A DNA stretch of 64,000 bases from Hymenobacter rigui (GTDB lineage Bacteria; Bacteroidota; Bacteroidia; Cytophagales; Hymenobacteraceae). This document shows, piece by piece, positions 8,520 to 17,084 of this stretch. The stretch covers positions 558,001 through 622,000 of the forward strand of contig NZ_RWIT01000001.1 of the NCBI RefSeq assembly GCF_003944715.1. Direction: 5' to 3'. Every line of letters starts with the position of its first letter. Within the stretch, counting starts at the first letter, position 1. The notes under the pieces were generated by a model, which ran no database searches, was not told the origin of the DNA, and saw only the letters and a program-made list of their open reading frames with translations. The position numbers and the translations under genes were made by a program.

Positions 8520-9014
8520 TTATTGAGTCTGAACTGGGAAACGGTTTTTGTATTCTCCGCTTGAAGTATATAGCGGAATACCCAGAAGTTTCCACTGATG
8601 TAGCAATATAACGTCGTACGCTACCTGATGCTGCTGCACATTAGCGGTGCCACCCAGCGGCTTCCAAGTATGCCCGAGCATCAATCCCGAAATGGTAGGA
8701 TATAAGCCGCTGACGACAAAACTTGAATCGGTGCGGGTGCCTTCAAATATTAAATGAAGCTTATTGTTCGGGTTCAGGGTAACGGTTGTCGATTGGCTCC
8801 AGTTGCCGAGGGGCTGCCCGTTGTTGGCGGGAGCCAGCAGGTTGGGAATATTACCTTCCGGCTCCTGACTACTTTTCACCGACAGGCTCATCAGAAACAA
8901 CAGGGCTAACCCTAAGCCAAGCTGGCGCCTTAAGAGTATAAGAACCTTAAACCAGGCAAACACGACACATACAAGTAGAATGACGTTGAGAATAGTCCAC
9001 AGAAGAGTAAGCAT
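8520..9014 (-). CDS. Small membrane-anchored protein of unknown function
   Basis: 164 aa. Two hydrophobic segments open the protein (about residues 3-27 and 33-46, the second LGLGLALLFLMSLSV), separated by a basic RRQ turn, giving a hairpin anchor. The remainder (about residues 50-164) is soluble and strand-rich, with FEGTRTDSSFVVSGLYP and a C-terminal LGIPLYTSSGEYKNRF. No family is recognised. It ends two bases from the shared terminator and is followed upstream by the unrelated oxidoreductase gene. Confidence 0.6.
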   Translation of the reverse strand: MLTLLWTILNVILLVCVVFAWFKVLILLRRQLGLGLALLFLMSLSVKSSQEPEGNIPNLLAPANNGQPLGNWSQSTTVTLNPNNKLHLIFEGTRTDSSFVVSGLYPTISGLMLGHTWKPLGGTANVQQHQVAYDVILLHQWKLLGIPLYTSSGEYKNRFPVQTQ

Positions 9015-9076
9015 ATAGGAATAGGGTAAAGGATGATACTGAGATAGGACAATATAGAAGGATAAAGCCCGAATAG

Positions 9077-10126
9077 TTAGCCTAGCGCAGCAGCCTCCAC
9101 GCCCAGCCGCTCCCGCACGGCGGGGGCCACCACTTGCCCGAACAGTTCGATGGAGCGCAGTACGGCTTCGTGAGGCATGCCTTCCAGCATCAATTGACCA
9201 ATGAAGCGCGAGTTGCCGAACAGCCCGTGCAGATACACCAGCTTCTCGATAATTTCCTGGGGCGTACCCACGAACAGCGGCCCCTGCGGCCCGCGCAGGT
9301 AATCAAACTGCTGCCGCGACATAGGAGGCCAGCCTCGCTCCCGGCCAATGCGGTTCATTACCAAAGAGTAAGCCGGGAAGAACTCATCAGCGGCTTGCCT
9401 TGAGTCCTCGGCAATATGGAAGTGGCAGTTAATGCACAGCGGCAGTGCTTCGGTATGACCCGCCTGCTGAGCAGCGCGGCGGTGCAGCTCGGCAAATGAC
9501 ACGTACTGCGCCGGTGCCCCGCCCAGAATGGCAATGGTCAGCCCCAAGCCCAAGGAGCCGGCCCGCGCCGCCGAGGCGGGCGTGCCACCCACGCCAATCC
9601 AGATGGGTAGTTTGGACTGCAACGGGCGCGGATACACGCCCTTGCCCTTAATATCGGGCCGCAGCTTGCCCTGCCAGGTTACTACTTCCTGTTCGTTCAG
9701 CTGCAGCAATAAGCCCAGCTTTTCGGTGAACAGCGCATCGTAGTCCTTCAAATCCTGCCCGAACAGCGGAAACGATTCGATGAAGGAGCCCCGGCCGGCA
9801 ATGATTTCGGCCCGGCCGTTGGAAATCAGGTCGAGGGTGGCGAAGTTCTGGAACGTGCGCACCGGGTCGGTGGAGCTGAGTACCGTGACGGCACTGCTGA
9901 GCCGCACCCGGCTGGTAACGGATGCCATCGCCGCCAGGACCATCTCCGGCGACGATACCACATAGTCGGCCCGATGATGCTCGCCAATGGCCACCACATC
10001 CAGCCCGGCCTCATCGGCGCGGCGGCCCAGGGCCACGAGTTCCTGGGTGCGTTGGGCCGCAGCTGTGTCGCCGCCGGCTACGTGGGCGGGGGCTACCTCG
10101 CCAAATGAGCTGATGCCAAGTTCCAT
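9077..10126 (-). CDS. LLM-class flavin-dependent oxidoreductase
   Basis: 349 aa. The luciferase-like TIM-barrel family uses reduced FMN or F420; the substrate here is unknown. Family signatures are MELGISSFGE at the N-terminus, VVAIGEHHRADYVVSSPEM near residues 44-62, VRLSSAVTVLSSTDPVRTFQ, the RAEIIAGRGSF flavin loop and KLPIWIGVGGTPASAARA near the middle. The arrangement resembles the subgroup often annotated as Atu2307/SP_0267. It stands alone on the minus strand. Bacteroidota usually lack F420, so FMN is more likely; that is inference. Confidence 0.85.
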   Translation of the reverse strand: MELGISSFGEVAPAHVAGGDTAAAQRTQELVALGRRADEAGLDVVAIGEHHRADYVVSSPEMVLAAMASVTSRVRLSSAVTVLSSTDPVRTFQNFATLDLISNGRAEIIAGRGSFIESFPLFGQDLKDYDALFTEKLGLLLQLNEQEVVTWQGKLRPDIKGKGVYPRPLQSKLPIWIGVGGTPASAARAGSLGLGLTIAILGGAPAQYVSFAELHRRAAQQAGHTEALPLCINCHFHIAEDSRQAADEFFPAYSLVMNRIGRERGWPPMSRQQFDYLRGPQGPLFVGTPQEIIEKLVYLHGLFGNSRFIGQLMLEGMPHEAVLRSIELFGQVVAPAVRERLGVEAAALG

Positions 10127-10194
10127 TGTTTGCTTAAATCAGGTAGGTACATGAATCTGGTAGCCTAACGCAGTAGAACGCCGCTTTGTTCACG

Positions 10195-11385
10195 CTACTC
10201 GCTTACCGTAAACCACGGCATAGCCAGTCGGCCCGGAAACTGATACACCCGCACGGAGTCGCCGGGCATGGTCTGGTCGTAGGTTTCTTCTGTTACGGTT
10301 ACATCTTCGGGCGCGGTTCTCGGGCCCCAGGCACCTACTTTGAGATAATAGGTGGTGGTTTTGCCGGAGGAAATGTGTTTGCTGATTACGTTGGCGGCGT
10401 ACACGCGCGGCGTGGCCTCATCGAACACGCAGTTGATGGCCACCACCGCGCTGTAGCCGTACACCAGCGCACAGAAGAATACAGTGGCTACGGCTCCCCA
10501 CCGGCTGGCGGGCAGCTTAATGAAACGGCGGTTACCGTAGGCCAGCACCCCGCCAAACAGTACGGCTACGGCCGCCGCCAGCTGCCAGGCCGCCGAGTAA
10601 TCCAGCAGCTCAAAGTCAAGCAGCACGCGCAGCATTAGAGCAACCGCCGGTATAAATAATGCAGAACCCAGAGCCGGATAGGCACTGTCTTTTCGCTCAT
10701 CGGCCCGCAACAGGCCCTGGTACCAGAGCAAAGCCAGGGCGGCTACCGGAGGCAGACCGAGGCTGGCCTGCACGGCCACGTCGTAGGGTTTGGGATAGAA
10801 GAACAACCATGCAGCCACGGCCCAGGCCAGTGTGTTCAGTACGCGGGCTACCTGCCGGGCCTGGGCTAGCTTTTCCTCCCGTTCCGGCACGGAGCGGCCC
10901 AGCGTCTCATCCTGCAGAATTTCCTGGGCCTCCAGTTCCTGTTGCTGCACATCCAGGTTGGGGAACCGCTCGGCCAGCCAAAGCTGAATTTCCTTGTATC
11001 CCTCGCTCGTGTAACCTATCCGAATGGATGGATAGGCGTTGGAAACGGGCACGATGTACGTGTACTTATCGTCGGCGCGGTATCCACGGACGGCTTCCAG
11101 CGGAAGCTCCTTGCGCCGCAACGCGCCTTTGTAGCGGATGCTTTGCTCGCTAAAAATATGCCGGGCCTTGTACGTTTCAACCAACCCATACACAAAGAAT
11201 AGCGCCAAGCCCCACCCCAGGATTCCGAAGCCAATGGTAATGCCGTTCCAACCTTCTTCAGTCATGAGGAAGGGTAAGATCAACATGACTACAATGAGCG
11301 GGGGAACCAGCAAATACAAGAAGATGCGCCAGCCTTTGGCGGTGCCGTAGCTGTATTCGGTAGTAGTTGCGGTAGAAAGCGGCAT
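10195..11385 (-). CDS. Multi-pass membrane protein with PH-like segment, unknown function
   Basis: 396 aa. Two hydrophobic helices near the N-terminus (about residues 20-42 and 50-68) precede a cytoplasmic strand-rich region (FSEQSIRYKGALRRKELPLE, then VPVSNAYPSIRIGY) resembling bacterial PH domains. An alpha-helical acidic stretch (about 145-180) follows, then five or so further membrane helices (from about 190 to 315) and a C-terminal soluble domain. I do not recognise a characterised family; the PH-like call is tentative. The neighbours give no functional clue. Confidence 0.6.
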   Translation of the reverse strand: MPLSTATTTEYSYGTAKGWRIFLYLLVPPLIVVMLILPFLMTEEGWNGITIGFGILGWGLALFFVYGLVETYKARHIFSEQSIRYKGALRRKELPLEAVRGYRADDKYTYIVPVSNAYPSIRIGYTSEGYKEIQLWLAERFPNLDVQQQELEAQEILQDETLGRSVPEREEKLAQARQVARVLNTLAWAVAAWLFFYPKPYDVAVQASLGLPPVAALALLWYQGLLRADERKDSAYPALGSALFIPAVALMLRVLLDFELLDYSAAWQLAAAVAVLFGGVLAYGNRRFIKLPASRWGAVATVFFCALVYGYSAVVAINCVFDEATPRVYAANVISKHISSGKTTTYYLKVGAWGPRTAPEDVTVTEETYDQTMPGDSVRVYQFPGRLAMPWFTVSE

Positions 11386-11449
11386 TGGTAGAATGGTAAA
11401 CAGGGATAGTTAACGGCGTCCAAACCTTAAAGCTAGGCCCCCAAACGAA

Positions 11450-11476
11450 AACGACCAACCGGAATGGTTGGTCGTT
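11450..11476 (-). terminator. Hairpin terminator of the SDR gene
   Basis: AACGACCAACC (11450-11460) pairs perfectly with GGTTGGTCGTT (11466-11476), loop GGAAT. It lies 30 nt past the SDR stop, with a T-rich run beyond it on the minus strand. Confidence 0.85.
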
Positions 11477-11505
11477 GATGACTATAGGCCGCAAACAGCA
11501 GAATA

Positions 11506-12375
11506 CTACAGGAAGCTGCCGCCCGTCAACTTCTCACTCAGTTCCCAAAGCCGCCGGGCGTTTTCGGGCGTGTTGTAGCTTGATTTCACGGCTGCCGGCC
11601 GCTTCTTCACGAAGTAGCCGCCGCTGGTGTCGGCTACTTCCGGGGTGGTGGCGAGGTAGATGCTGGTTTGCGCACCTTCTTCCGAGGACGTCATGAACGG
11701 CGCGGCTACTTTGTAGAATGCCTTGGTAAACCAGTTGGAGCTTTGTCCGAAGCTGCTGGCCACTACGCCCGGATGCAGGCTGTTGGTGGTGATGTTGCTG
11801 ATGCCGTGCTGCCGCAGCCGCCGGGCCAACTCCTGCGTGAACATGATGTTGTAGAGCTTGGAATTGGCGTAGGCTCGCATGGGCGAGTATCCGCCCGCTA
11901 CTTCCAGCGTGCTGAAATCTGGCTTGGCAAACTGGTAGGCCATAGAGGCCACATTCACAATGCGGGCCGCCGGGCTTTGCTGCAGCCGGTCCAGCAACAA
12001 ATTGGTAAGCAGAAACGGCCCCAGGTGGTTGGTCGCCAGCGTCAACTCGTAGCCGTCGGCTGATGTTTGCCGCTCGTCGCCCAGCACCAGCCCGGCGTTG
12101 TTTACCAACACATCCAGATGGCCGTAGCGCTGGCGGAACTCCTCAGCTGCCCGCCGTACCTGACTCAGGTCCGACAGGTCGCAGAGCAGCACATCTACGC
12201 GGCGGCCGGGCCAGGCTAGGGGCTGAATTTCGTGGCGGGTGTGAGCGGCCTTATCGGCGTTGCGGGCCAGCAGCACCACGTGGTAGCCCTCCTGGGCCAG
12301 CGCCCGGGCCGTAACGGTGCCAATACCGGCAGTGGCGCCGGTTACCAGCGCAATTTTTTCGGAAGATGAGGTCAT
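11506..12375 (-). CDS. SDR-family oxidoreductase (retinol-dehydrogenase-like)
   Basis: 289 aa, classical short-chain dehydrogenase. The NAD(P) motif TGATAGIG occupies residues 12-19, NNAG follows near residue 90, the catalytic serine lies in VNVASMAY, and the YANSK (YxxxK) pair sits near residue 170. The arginine in LLARNADK after strand 2 favours NADP(H). Sequence style (LATNHLGPFLLTNLLLDRL, SLHPGVVAS) is that of the retinol-dehydrogenase/WW-oxidoreductase-like group. The substrate cannot be told. It has its own terminator. Confidence 0.85.
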   Translation of the reverse strand: MTSSSEKIALVTGATAGIGTVTARALAQEGYHVVLLARNADKAAHTRHEIQPLAWPGRRVDVLLCDLSDLSQVRRAAEEFRQRYGHLDVLVNNAGLVLGDERQTSADGYELTLATNHLGPFLLTNLLLDRLQQSPAARIVNVASMAYQFAKPDFSTLEVAGGYSPMRAYANSKLYNIMFTQELARRLRQHGISNITTNSLHPGVVASSFGQSSNWFTKAFYKVAAPFMTSSEEGAQTSIYLATTPEVADTSGGYFVKKRPAAVKSSYNTPENARRLWELSEKLTGGSFL

Positions 12376-12469
12376 AGACAGAAGCAGATTAGCCGGGCTG
12401 TATACGCATCCGTCATTCCTGCAACCAATTCAACCGGAGTTTTTTATAGTCCTGAAGCCAATGGTCAGG

Positions 12470-13306
12470 CTATTTTACTACTAACAGGCGGCGGCTGGAT
12501 TGCGGCAAAGCCTGGCCGGCTGCTACCCGAACCAGATAGGAACCGGCCTTGACATTGCTTAAGGGCAGATTGACAACGGTTTCCGAACTGGGTACTACCA
12601 GGATTTCGCGCCCGGCTTCATCCAGAACTTGAATTGTGCGCGGTGCTGGCTGAGTAAATTGTACAGTGGCCGCTTCTGTAGCCGGGTTTGGATATACAGT
12701 AAATGAATGGTTTACAGGCTGCTTACGTGCCGCCGTCGGTGCGCTGACGGCGGCGCGGCCCGGTACTACCCGATAAGTTGGAAAACTATCCGGCAAGGTC
12801 CGGTAAAACCGATGCAGGGCTGCTTTGTCAAACCGCAGCACCACGCTGTCGGCGGAAAAATTGCGGAACCGGACCAGCTCCGCAAACTGCCCATCCTTCA
12901 CGGCTGCCGATAAGTCCTGCATCTGTGAGTAATCGGTGCCCAGGCCCTGTACCCGGCGGGTGGTGATGCGGGCCGCGTGTACCCAGCTACTGACTGAGTC
13001 GCGGCCCGGCGTTACCAGATAGTACAGCCCCCGATACCGGAACGCCCGCGCGGCAAACCAGGGTACTGTATCGGCCGCAGTAACCAGTGAAAAGCTGTTT
13101 AACATAGTTTGCGGATCATAGCGCAGCACAAAGCTGGTTGTGTCGGGCCCAACCAGCTGCCCGGCTGTTCCTAGCACTTCGGTCAGATTACGCGGAGAGG
13201 TAACTTCAAACGGAGCGAACCGGGCGGCTGTGTGAGTTTCACATGCCACCAGCTGCAACCCAACGCAACTCACCAAGGCTAAGCGGATAATTCGGAAAAT
13301 GGTCAT
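12470..13306 (-). CDS. T9SS type A sorting-domain protein with lipobox-like signal
   Basis: 278 aa. The C-terminal 75 residues are a type A T9SS sorting domain (FTVYPNPATEAATVQF, then IQVLDEAGREI and KAGSYLVRVAAG), which targets proteins through the outer membrane for surface attachment. The N-terminal signal ends in LVAC, a lipobox, with Cys22 as the possible lipidation site. A lipoprotein signal and a T9SS domain on one protein is an uncommon pairing, so the cysteine could be incidental to a normal signal peptide. The central part, about residues 30-195, matches no domain I recognise. The upstream GT2 gene is divergent. Confidence 0.78.
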   Translation of the reverse strand: MTIFRIIRLALVSCVGLQLVACETHTAARFAPFEVTSPRNLTEVLGTAGQLVGPDTTSFVLRYDPQTMLNSFSLVTAADTVPWFAARAFRYRGLYYLVTPGRDSVSSWVHAARITTRRVQGLGTDYSQMQDLSAAVKDGQFAELVRFRNFSADSVVLRFDKAALHRFYRTLPDSFPTYRVVPGRAAVSAPTAARKQPVNHSFTVYPNPATEAATVQFTQPAPRTIQVLDEAGREILVVPSSETVVNLPLSNVKAGSYLVRVAAGQALPQSSRRLLVVK

Positions 13307-13397
13307 GGCCGGATGTATGATAGCAGATACCTGCGTGAATTAGCTCACTAAGCAAAAGGTAACCCACCCGCGCAAAACCCCGATATTTGTCTGCGCT

Positions 13398-14162
13398 ATG
13401 CCCCAGGTTCCGCTGTCCGTCGTTATCATCACCTTCAACGAAGAAGCTAACATTGCCCGCTGCCTCGAAGCAGCTCGGCCTATTGCTGACGAACTGTTGG
13501 TAGTAGACAGCTTCTCCACCGACCGCACCGTGGAAATCTGCCAACAGCTGGGGGCCCGGGTGGTGCAGCACGCTTTCGAAGGCTATGTGCAGCAGAAAAA
13601 CTACGCCACCGCCCAGGCCCGCCATGACTATGTGCTACAATTGGATGCCGACGAAGTGCTGACCGAAGAGCTGCGCCAGAGCATTCAGGCGGCCAAAGCC
13701 AACTGGCAGGGTGGAGGCTACACCCTGGCCCGCCTCACCAACTACTGCGGCAGTTGGGTGCGGCACGGCGGCTGGTACCCCGACCGGAAGCTGCGCCTCT
13801 ACGACCGGCGCCTGGGCCGCTGGGAGGGCCTGCTGCTGCACGAGCGGTACGAGCTGCAACCCGGCCAGCCCGCGCCGTTGCCCTTGGTCGGCGACGCCCT
13901 GCATTACTCCTATGATTCCGTGGAGCAGCACGTACAGCAGCTCAACCGCTTCACCAGCATAGCCGCCGACGAACTGTGGCTGCGCGGCCGGCGTAACGTG
14001 TCCCTGTTTCATCTGCTACTGAAGCCGTGGTGGAAATTCGTGCACGGCTATGTATTGCGGCTGGGCTTCCTGGATGGCTTTGCCGGGCTGAGCATTGCCG
14101 TTATTTCGGCCTGGGGCGTATTTCTGAAATTTGCCAAGCTCAAAACCAAGCCGCGCCCATGA
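13398..14162 (+). CDS. Family 2 glycosyltransferase (LPS-core WaaE/KdtX-like)
   Basis: 254 aa. The GT-A fold opens with VPLSVVIITFNEEANIARCL, then DELLVVDSFSTDRTVEI and the metal-binding LQLDADEVLT (DxD-like). The middle (GGWYPDRKLRLYDRRLGRWEG, within which YPD and the R-rich stretch are conserved) and the C-terminal membrane-proximal hydrophobic helix match lipopolysaccharide core glycosyltransferases of the WaaE/KdtX group. Its stop overlaps the start of the GT9 gene (ATGA), so the two are translationally coupled and probably work on the same glycan. Donor sugar is unknown. A TATTTG motif lies nine bases before the ATG. Confidence 0.85.
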   Translation: MPQVPLSVVIITFNEEANIARCLEAARPIADELLVVDSFSTDRTVEICQQLGARVVQHAFEGYVQQKNYATAQARHDYVLQLDADEVLTEELRQSIQAAKANWQGGGYTLARLTNYCGSWVRHGGWYPDRKLRLYDRRLGRWEGLLLHERYELQPGQPAPLPLVGDALHYSYDSVEQHVQQLNRFTSIAADELWLRGRRNVSLFHLLLKPWWKFVHGYVLRLGFLDGFAGLSIAVISAWGVFLKFAKLKTKPRP

Positions 14163-15214
14163 GTTGCACCTTCCTCCTCAGCCGCACCGATGCCATCGGC
14201 GACGTGGTGCTGACGCTGCCCGTGGCCGGCCGCCTGAAGCAGCTGTATCCCGGGTGCCGGGTGCTGTTACTGGGCCGCACCTATACCAAGGCCGTGGCCG
14301 AGGCATGTCCCTGGCTGGATGGCTTTCTGAATTTTGATGAGCTGCGGCAGCTGCCGGAATCCGCCCAGATAGGCGCCCTGCAGGCCACCGCCGCCGATAC
14401 TATTCTGCACGTTTTCCCCAACAAACTGCTGGCTAAACTGGCCCGTAAAGCCGATATCCGGCAGCGCGTGGGTACTCGCAGCCGGTGGTTTCACTGGCTC
14501 ACCTGCAACCGCCTGGTAGCCCTGAGCCGCCGCCACTCCCCGCTGCACGAAGCCCAACTGAATCTGCAGCTGCTGCGCGGCATAGGCGAAACGGCGGTTC
14601 TGCCTTTGACCGATGTGGTGCCGCTGGTAAAACTGCAGCCTGTCGTGCCGTTGCGGCCGGAGCTGCAGCAATTACTTGCCGCCCGGCAGCCAGAGGAGCT
14701 CAACGTCATTCTGCATCCACGCAGTCGGGGCAGTGCCCGGGAGTGGGGTCTGGCGCATTTCGGCATCTTGGCTCGGCTGCTACACCAAGCCGGGCACCGC
14801 GTGTTCATCACCGGCACGGCTGCGGAAGGCGAGGAGCTGCGCGAGTGGTTCATGGAACATCAGCCGTTCCTCGCCGCCGACCTAACCGGACAGCTGGAGC
14901 TGCCGGAGTTTCTGGCTTTCATTGCCGCCGCCGATGGGCTGGTGGCTGGTAGCACCGGCCCGCTGCACCTGGCCGCTGCTTTGGGCCGGTACGCGTTGGG
15001 GCTGTATCCGCCCATCCGGCCCATGCACCCCGGCCGCTGGGCCCCGCTGGGCTCGCACGCCGACTATCTGGTATTCGATAAACCCGACTGCCAGGAGTGT
15101 CGGGTGCAGCCTGCCGCTTGTACCTGTATTAAGGCGCTGGAGCCGCTGCAGGTGCTGGCCCGGGTGCAGCAATGGCAGCCTTTGCCCGTTGCTGGCAGTT
15201 CGCTGCCTGCCTGA
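14159..15214 (+). CDS. Family 9 glycosyltransferase (heptosyltransferase-like)
   Basis: 351 aa. I chose the ATG at 14159, which overlaps the GT2 stop (ATGA), over the longer in-frame start at 14027 because LLSRTDAIGDVVLTLPV is the normal GT9 N-terminus. Other signatures are VILHPRSRGSAREWGL at the middle donor-site region and GLVAGSTGPLHLAAALG with LYPPIRPMHPGRW near the C-terminus, as in ADP-heptose:LPS heptosyltransferases. Cysteines cluster near the end (DCQECRVQ, ACTC). It probably adds a core sugar in the outer-membrane glycolipid pathway together with the GT2 partner. Confidence 0.87.
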   Translation: MSCTFLLSRTDAIGDVVLTLPVAGRLKQLYPGCRVLLLGRTYTKAVAEACPWLDGFLNFDELRQLPESAQIGALQATAADTILHVFPNKLLAKLARKADIRQRVGTRSRWFHWLTCNRLVALSRRHSPLHEAQLNLQLLRGIGETAVLPLTDVVPLVKLQPVVPLRPELQQLLAARQPEELNVILHPRSRGSAREWGLAHFGILARLLHQAGHRVFITGTAAEGEELREWFMEHQPFLAADLTGQLELPEFLAFIAAADGLVAGSTGPLHLAAALGRYALGLYPPIRPMHPGRWAPLGSHADYLVFDKPDCQECRVQPAACTCIKALEPLQVLARVQQWQPLPVAGSSLPA

Positions 15215-15527
15215 AGGCCGCTACCCGATTTTTATCATTGAGCCGGAAACAGCGTTGGCCGAGAGCAGACCTAGCGTGGCTGGGTTGAAAAAATCAGCAT
15301 GCAACCTGAAATGCCGCCCGGCCCGTAGGTATATTCAGCCAGCCTTATACACCTTTCCGGCCAAGGAAGTGCAACCTTCGCGTCGGGAACAGGTCAGGTC
15401 TGCGCACTCCGGCATACATGTACGCACATGGCTGGTGCGGAAACCTTCTGCGCCGGAGCCGGTATAACCCAAAGCATTTGTCAAACGGCGGTATTTTTTT
15501 AATATTCAGCCGCAATAATTAGCGTTC
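15215..15527 (+). other. 313-bp gene-free stretch before the ECF sigma gene
   Basis: No plausible coding frame. It holds an imperfect inverted repeat near 15404-15438 and an A/T-rich stretch at 15491-15505 close to the sigma gene. No TAnnTTTG element is present. A GGAAC sequence at about 15386 could be an ECF-type -35 element, but no partner is convincing. Confidence 0.4.
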
Positions 15528-16175
15528 ATGAGCGACTCTCCCGAGCGGATTCCAAAACTGAGCAAAGAGGAAAAGGACCGGCGTTTTCAGGCCGAACTAA
15601 TGCCCGTGCTCGACCCCCTGTATAACTTCGCCTTCCGCCTCACTCTCGATGAAGATGATGCAAATGACTTGGTACAGGAAACTTATCTGAAAGCATATCG
15701 CTTCTTTGAGTACTTCGAACCGGGAACAAACGCCAAAGCGTGGCTGTTTCGCATCCTGAAAAATTCGTTCATCAACGATTTTCGCAAGAAGAGTAAGCAA
15801 CCAGCCAAGGTTGATTACAGCGAAATCGAAGGGTACTACAACTCGGAAGATGTGGAAGCCGACAGTGATGCCGGCTCTACCTCAACCGACATGCGGCAAC
15901 AGGCCGTGCGTGACCTTATCGGTGATGAGGTGGCTCGCGCGCTGAATTCGCTGCCCGTGGATTTTCGCACGGTCATTATCCTCTGCGACCTGGAAGGGTT
16001 CACGTACGAGGAAATGGCAAAAGTGCTGGACATCCCCATCGGTACGGTGCGCTCCCGCTTGCACCGGGCACGCAACTTCCTGAAAGAGAAACTTGAGAAG
16101 TACGCTAAGTCGATGGGCTACGGCTCCGAAGGCGACGGCGAAGAAGATTACACCTTTACTGAAGAGTCTGAATAA
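15528..16175 (+). CDS. ECF sigma factor (RpoE-like)
   Basis: 215 aa. Region 2 reads PLYNFAFRLTLDEDDANDLVQETYLKAYR (in part), followed by the aromatic GTNAKAWLFRILKNSFINDFR promoter-melting region. Region 4 carries LPVDFRTVIILCDLEGFTYEE and a helix-turn-helix, IPIGTVRSRLHRARNFLKEKL. A long acidic linker (about residues 108-130) and an acidic tail are typical of the abundant Bacteroidota ECF group. It is followed after 24 bp by a ZAS-type anti-sigma gene, so the pair forms a switch; the signal is unknown. Confidence 0.92.
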   Translation: MSDSPERIPKLSKEEKDRRFQAELMPVLDPLYNFAFRLTLDEDDANDLVQETYLKAYRFFEYFEPGTNAKAWLFRILKNSFINDFRKKSKQPAKVDYSEIEGYYNSEDVEADSDAGSTSTDMRQQAVRDLIGDEVARALNSLPVDFRTVIILCDLEGFTYEEMAKVLDIPIGTVRSRLHRARNFLKEKLEKYAKSMGYGSEGDGEEDYTFTEESE

Positions 16176-16199
16176 CCTCCCCTCAGCCAAGCCCCCGCT

Positions 16200-16490
16200 A
16201 TGGAAACTACTTCTACAAAGCAAACCAACCAGAGCGGCGCCCCTGTTACCAGCGGCCCCGACTGTGAACGTGTGAATACGATACTCGACCAAATCATTGT
16301 TGGGCAGGAGCCCACGGCGGAGGACGCGGAATACTTCATCAACCACGGTGAAGATTGTTCTCCCTGCTTCGATAGCCTCGAAAAACAGCACATCTTTATT
16401 GACTTTCTCAGCGCGCACGTAGGCCGCAAAAAGGCTCCCGTTACGCTGTCAAACTCAATTCTTGCGAAACTTCAGGGAGAAATGGCCTAA
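16200..16490 (+). CDS. ZAS-type zinc-binding anti-sigma factor
   Basis: 96 aa, no membrane segment. The zinc-anti-sigma signature is intact: Cys22, then 26 residues, then His49-x3-Cys53-x2-Cys56 (HGEDCSPC). Soluble ZAS proteins bind the partner ECF sigma and release it when the zinc site is oxidised or a ligand acts. Its location directly after the ECF gene identifies the likely partner. The Ser/Thr-rich first 20 residues are probably disordered. Redox sensing is possible but not shown. Confidence 0.82.
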   Translation: METTSTKQTNQSGAPVTSGPDCERVNTILDQIIVGQEPTAEDAEYFINHGEDCSPCFDSLEKQHIFIDFLSAHVGRKKAPVTLSNSILAKLQGEMA

Positions 16491-16495
16491 TTTTG
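16462..16495 (+). promoter_or_regulatory. Putative promoter inside the anti-sigma 3' end, for gmk
   Basis: TAATTTTG at 16488-16495 with TTG at 16462-16464 (23 nt apart). The element ends four bases before the gmk ATG at 16500, implying a leaderless or nearly leaderless mRNA. It overlaps the anti-sigma stop codon. Confidence 0.45.
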
Positions 16496-16499
16496 CCCG

Positions 16500-17084
16500 A
16501 TGCAGGGTAAAATCATCGCCTTTTCGGCTCCCTCCGGAGCTGGTAAGACCACCATCGTACATCGGCTGCTGGAACGTATTCCGGAGCTAAGTTTCTCAAT
16601 TTCAGCTTGTACGCGCGATAAGCGCGGGCGCACCGAAGCCAACGGCAAGGACTACTACTTCATCTCCGTACAGGAGTTTCAGGAGAAGATCCGGCACGAT
16701 GACTTCGTGGAATGGGAAGAAGTGTACGAGGGAGCCTTCTATGGTACGCTTAAATCAGAGATTGAGCGCATCTGGGATAATGGGCAGCACGCCACGCTGG
16801 ATGTGGATGTGAAAGGTGGCCTTAGCATCAAGGAGTTTTACAAAGACCGTGCCCTTGCGGTGTTCGTGAAGCCTCCGTCGCTGGAGGTGCTGGAGCAACG
16901 GCTGCGCAACCGCGCTACTGATTCCGAAGCGAGCATTTCGGCCCGGATTTATAAGGCCAACTTTGAACTCACGTTTGAGGACCGCTTCGATGTGGTCATC
17001 GTGAACGACGACTTGGAGCGTGCCATCGACGAGGCCGAGAAACTGGTGCGCGCCTTCATTACTGCCGAGTCAGCCATTCTGTGA
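16500..17084 (+). CDS. gmk: Guanylate kinase
   Basis: 194 aa, standard length. It phosphorylates GMP to GDP with ATP. The P-loop SAPSGAGKTTI is at residues 8-18, the GMP-binding SACTRDKRGRTEANGKDYYF follows, and the LID/adenine region includes LRNRATDSEASISAR. The start matches family alignments. It lies 9 bp after the anti-sigma gene and its stop overlaps the GTG start of nadD, so gmk and nadD are co-transcribed and translationally coupled. Confidence 0.97.
   Translation: MQGKIIAFSAPSGAGKTTIVHRLLERIPELSFSISACTRDKRGRTEANGKDYYFISVQEFQEKIRHDDFVEWEEVYEGAFYGTLKSEIERIWDNGQHATLDVDVKGGLSIKEFYKDRALAVFVKPPSLEVLEQRLRNRATDSEASISARIYKANFELTFEDRFDVVIVNDDLERAIDEAEKLVRAFITAESAIL

Noticed and set aside
14027..14158. 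Longer N-terminus for the GT9 gene
   Set aside because: The extra residues are translated from inside the GT2 gene in another frame and do not match GT9 proteins; the ATGA overlap start fits.
15380..15415. ECF-type promoter (GGAAC) before the sigma gene
   Set aside because: A GGAAC-like -35 is present but no convincing -10 partner follows; it cannot be separated from chance.
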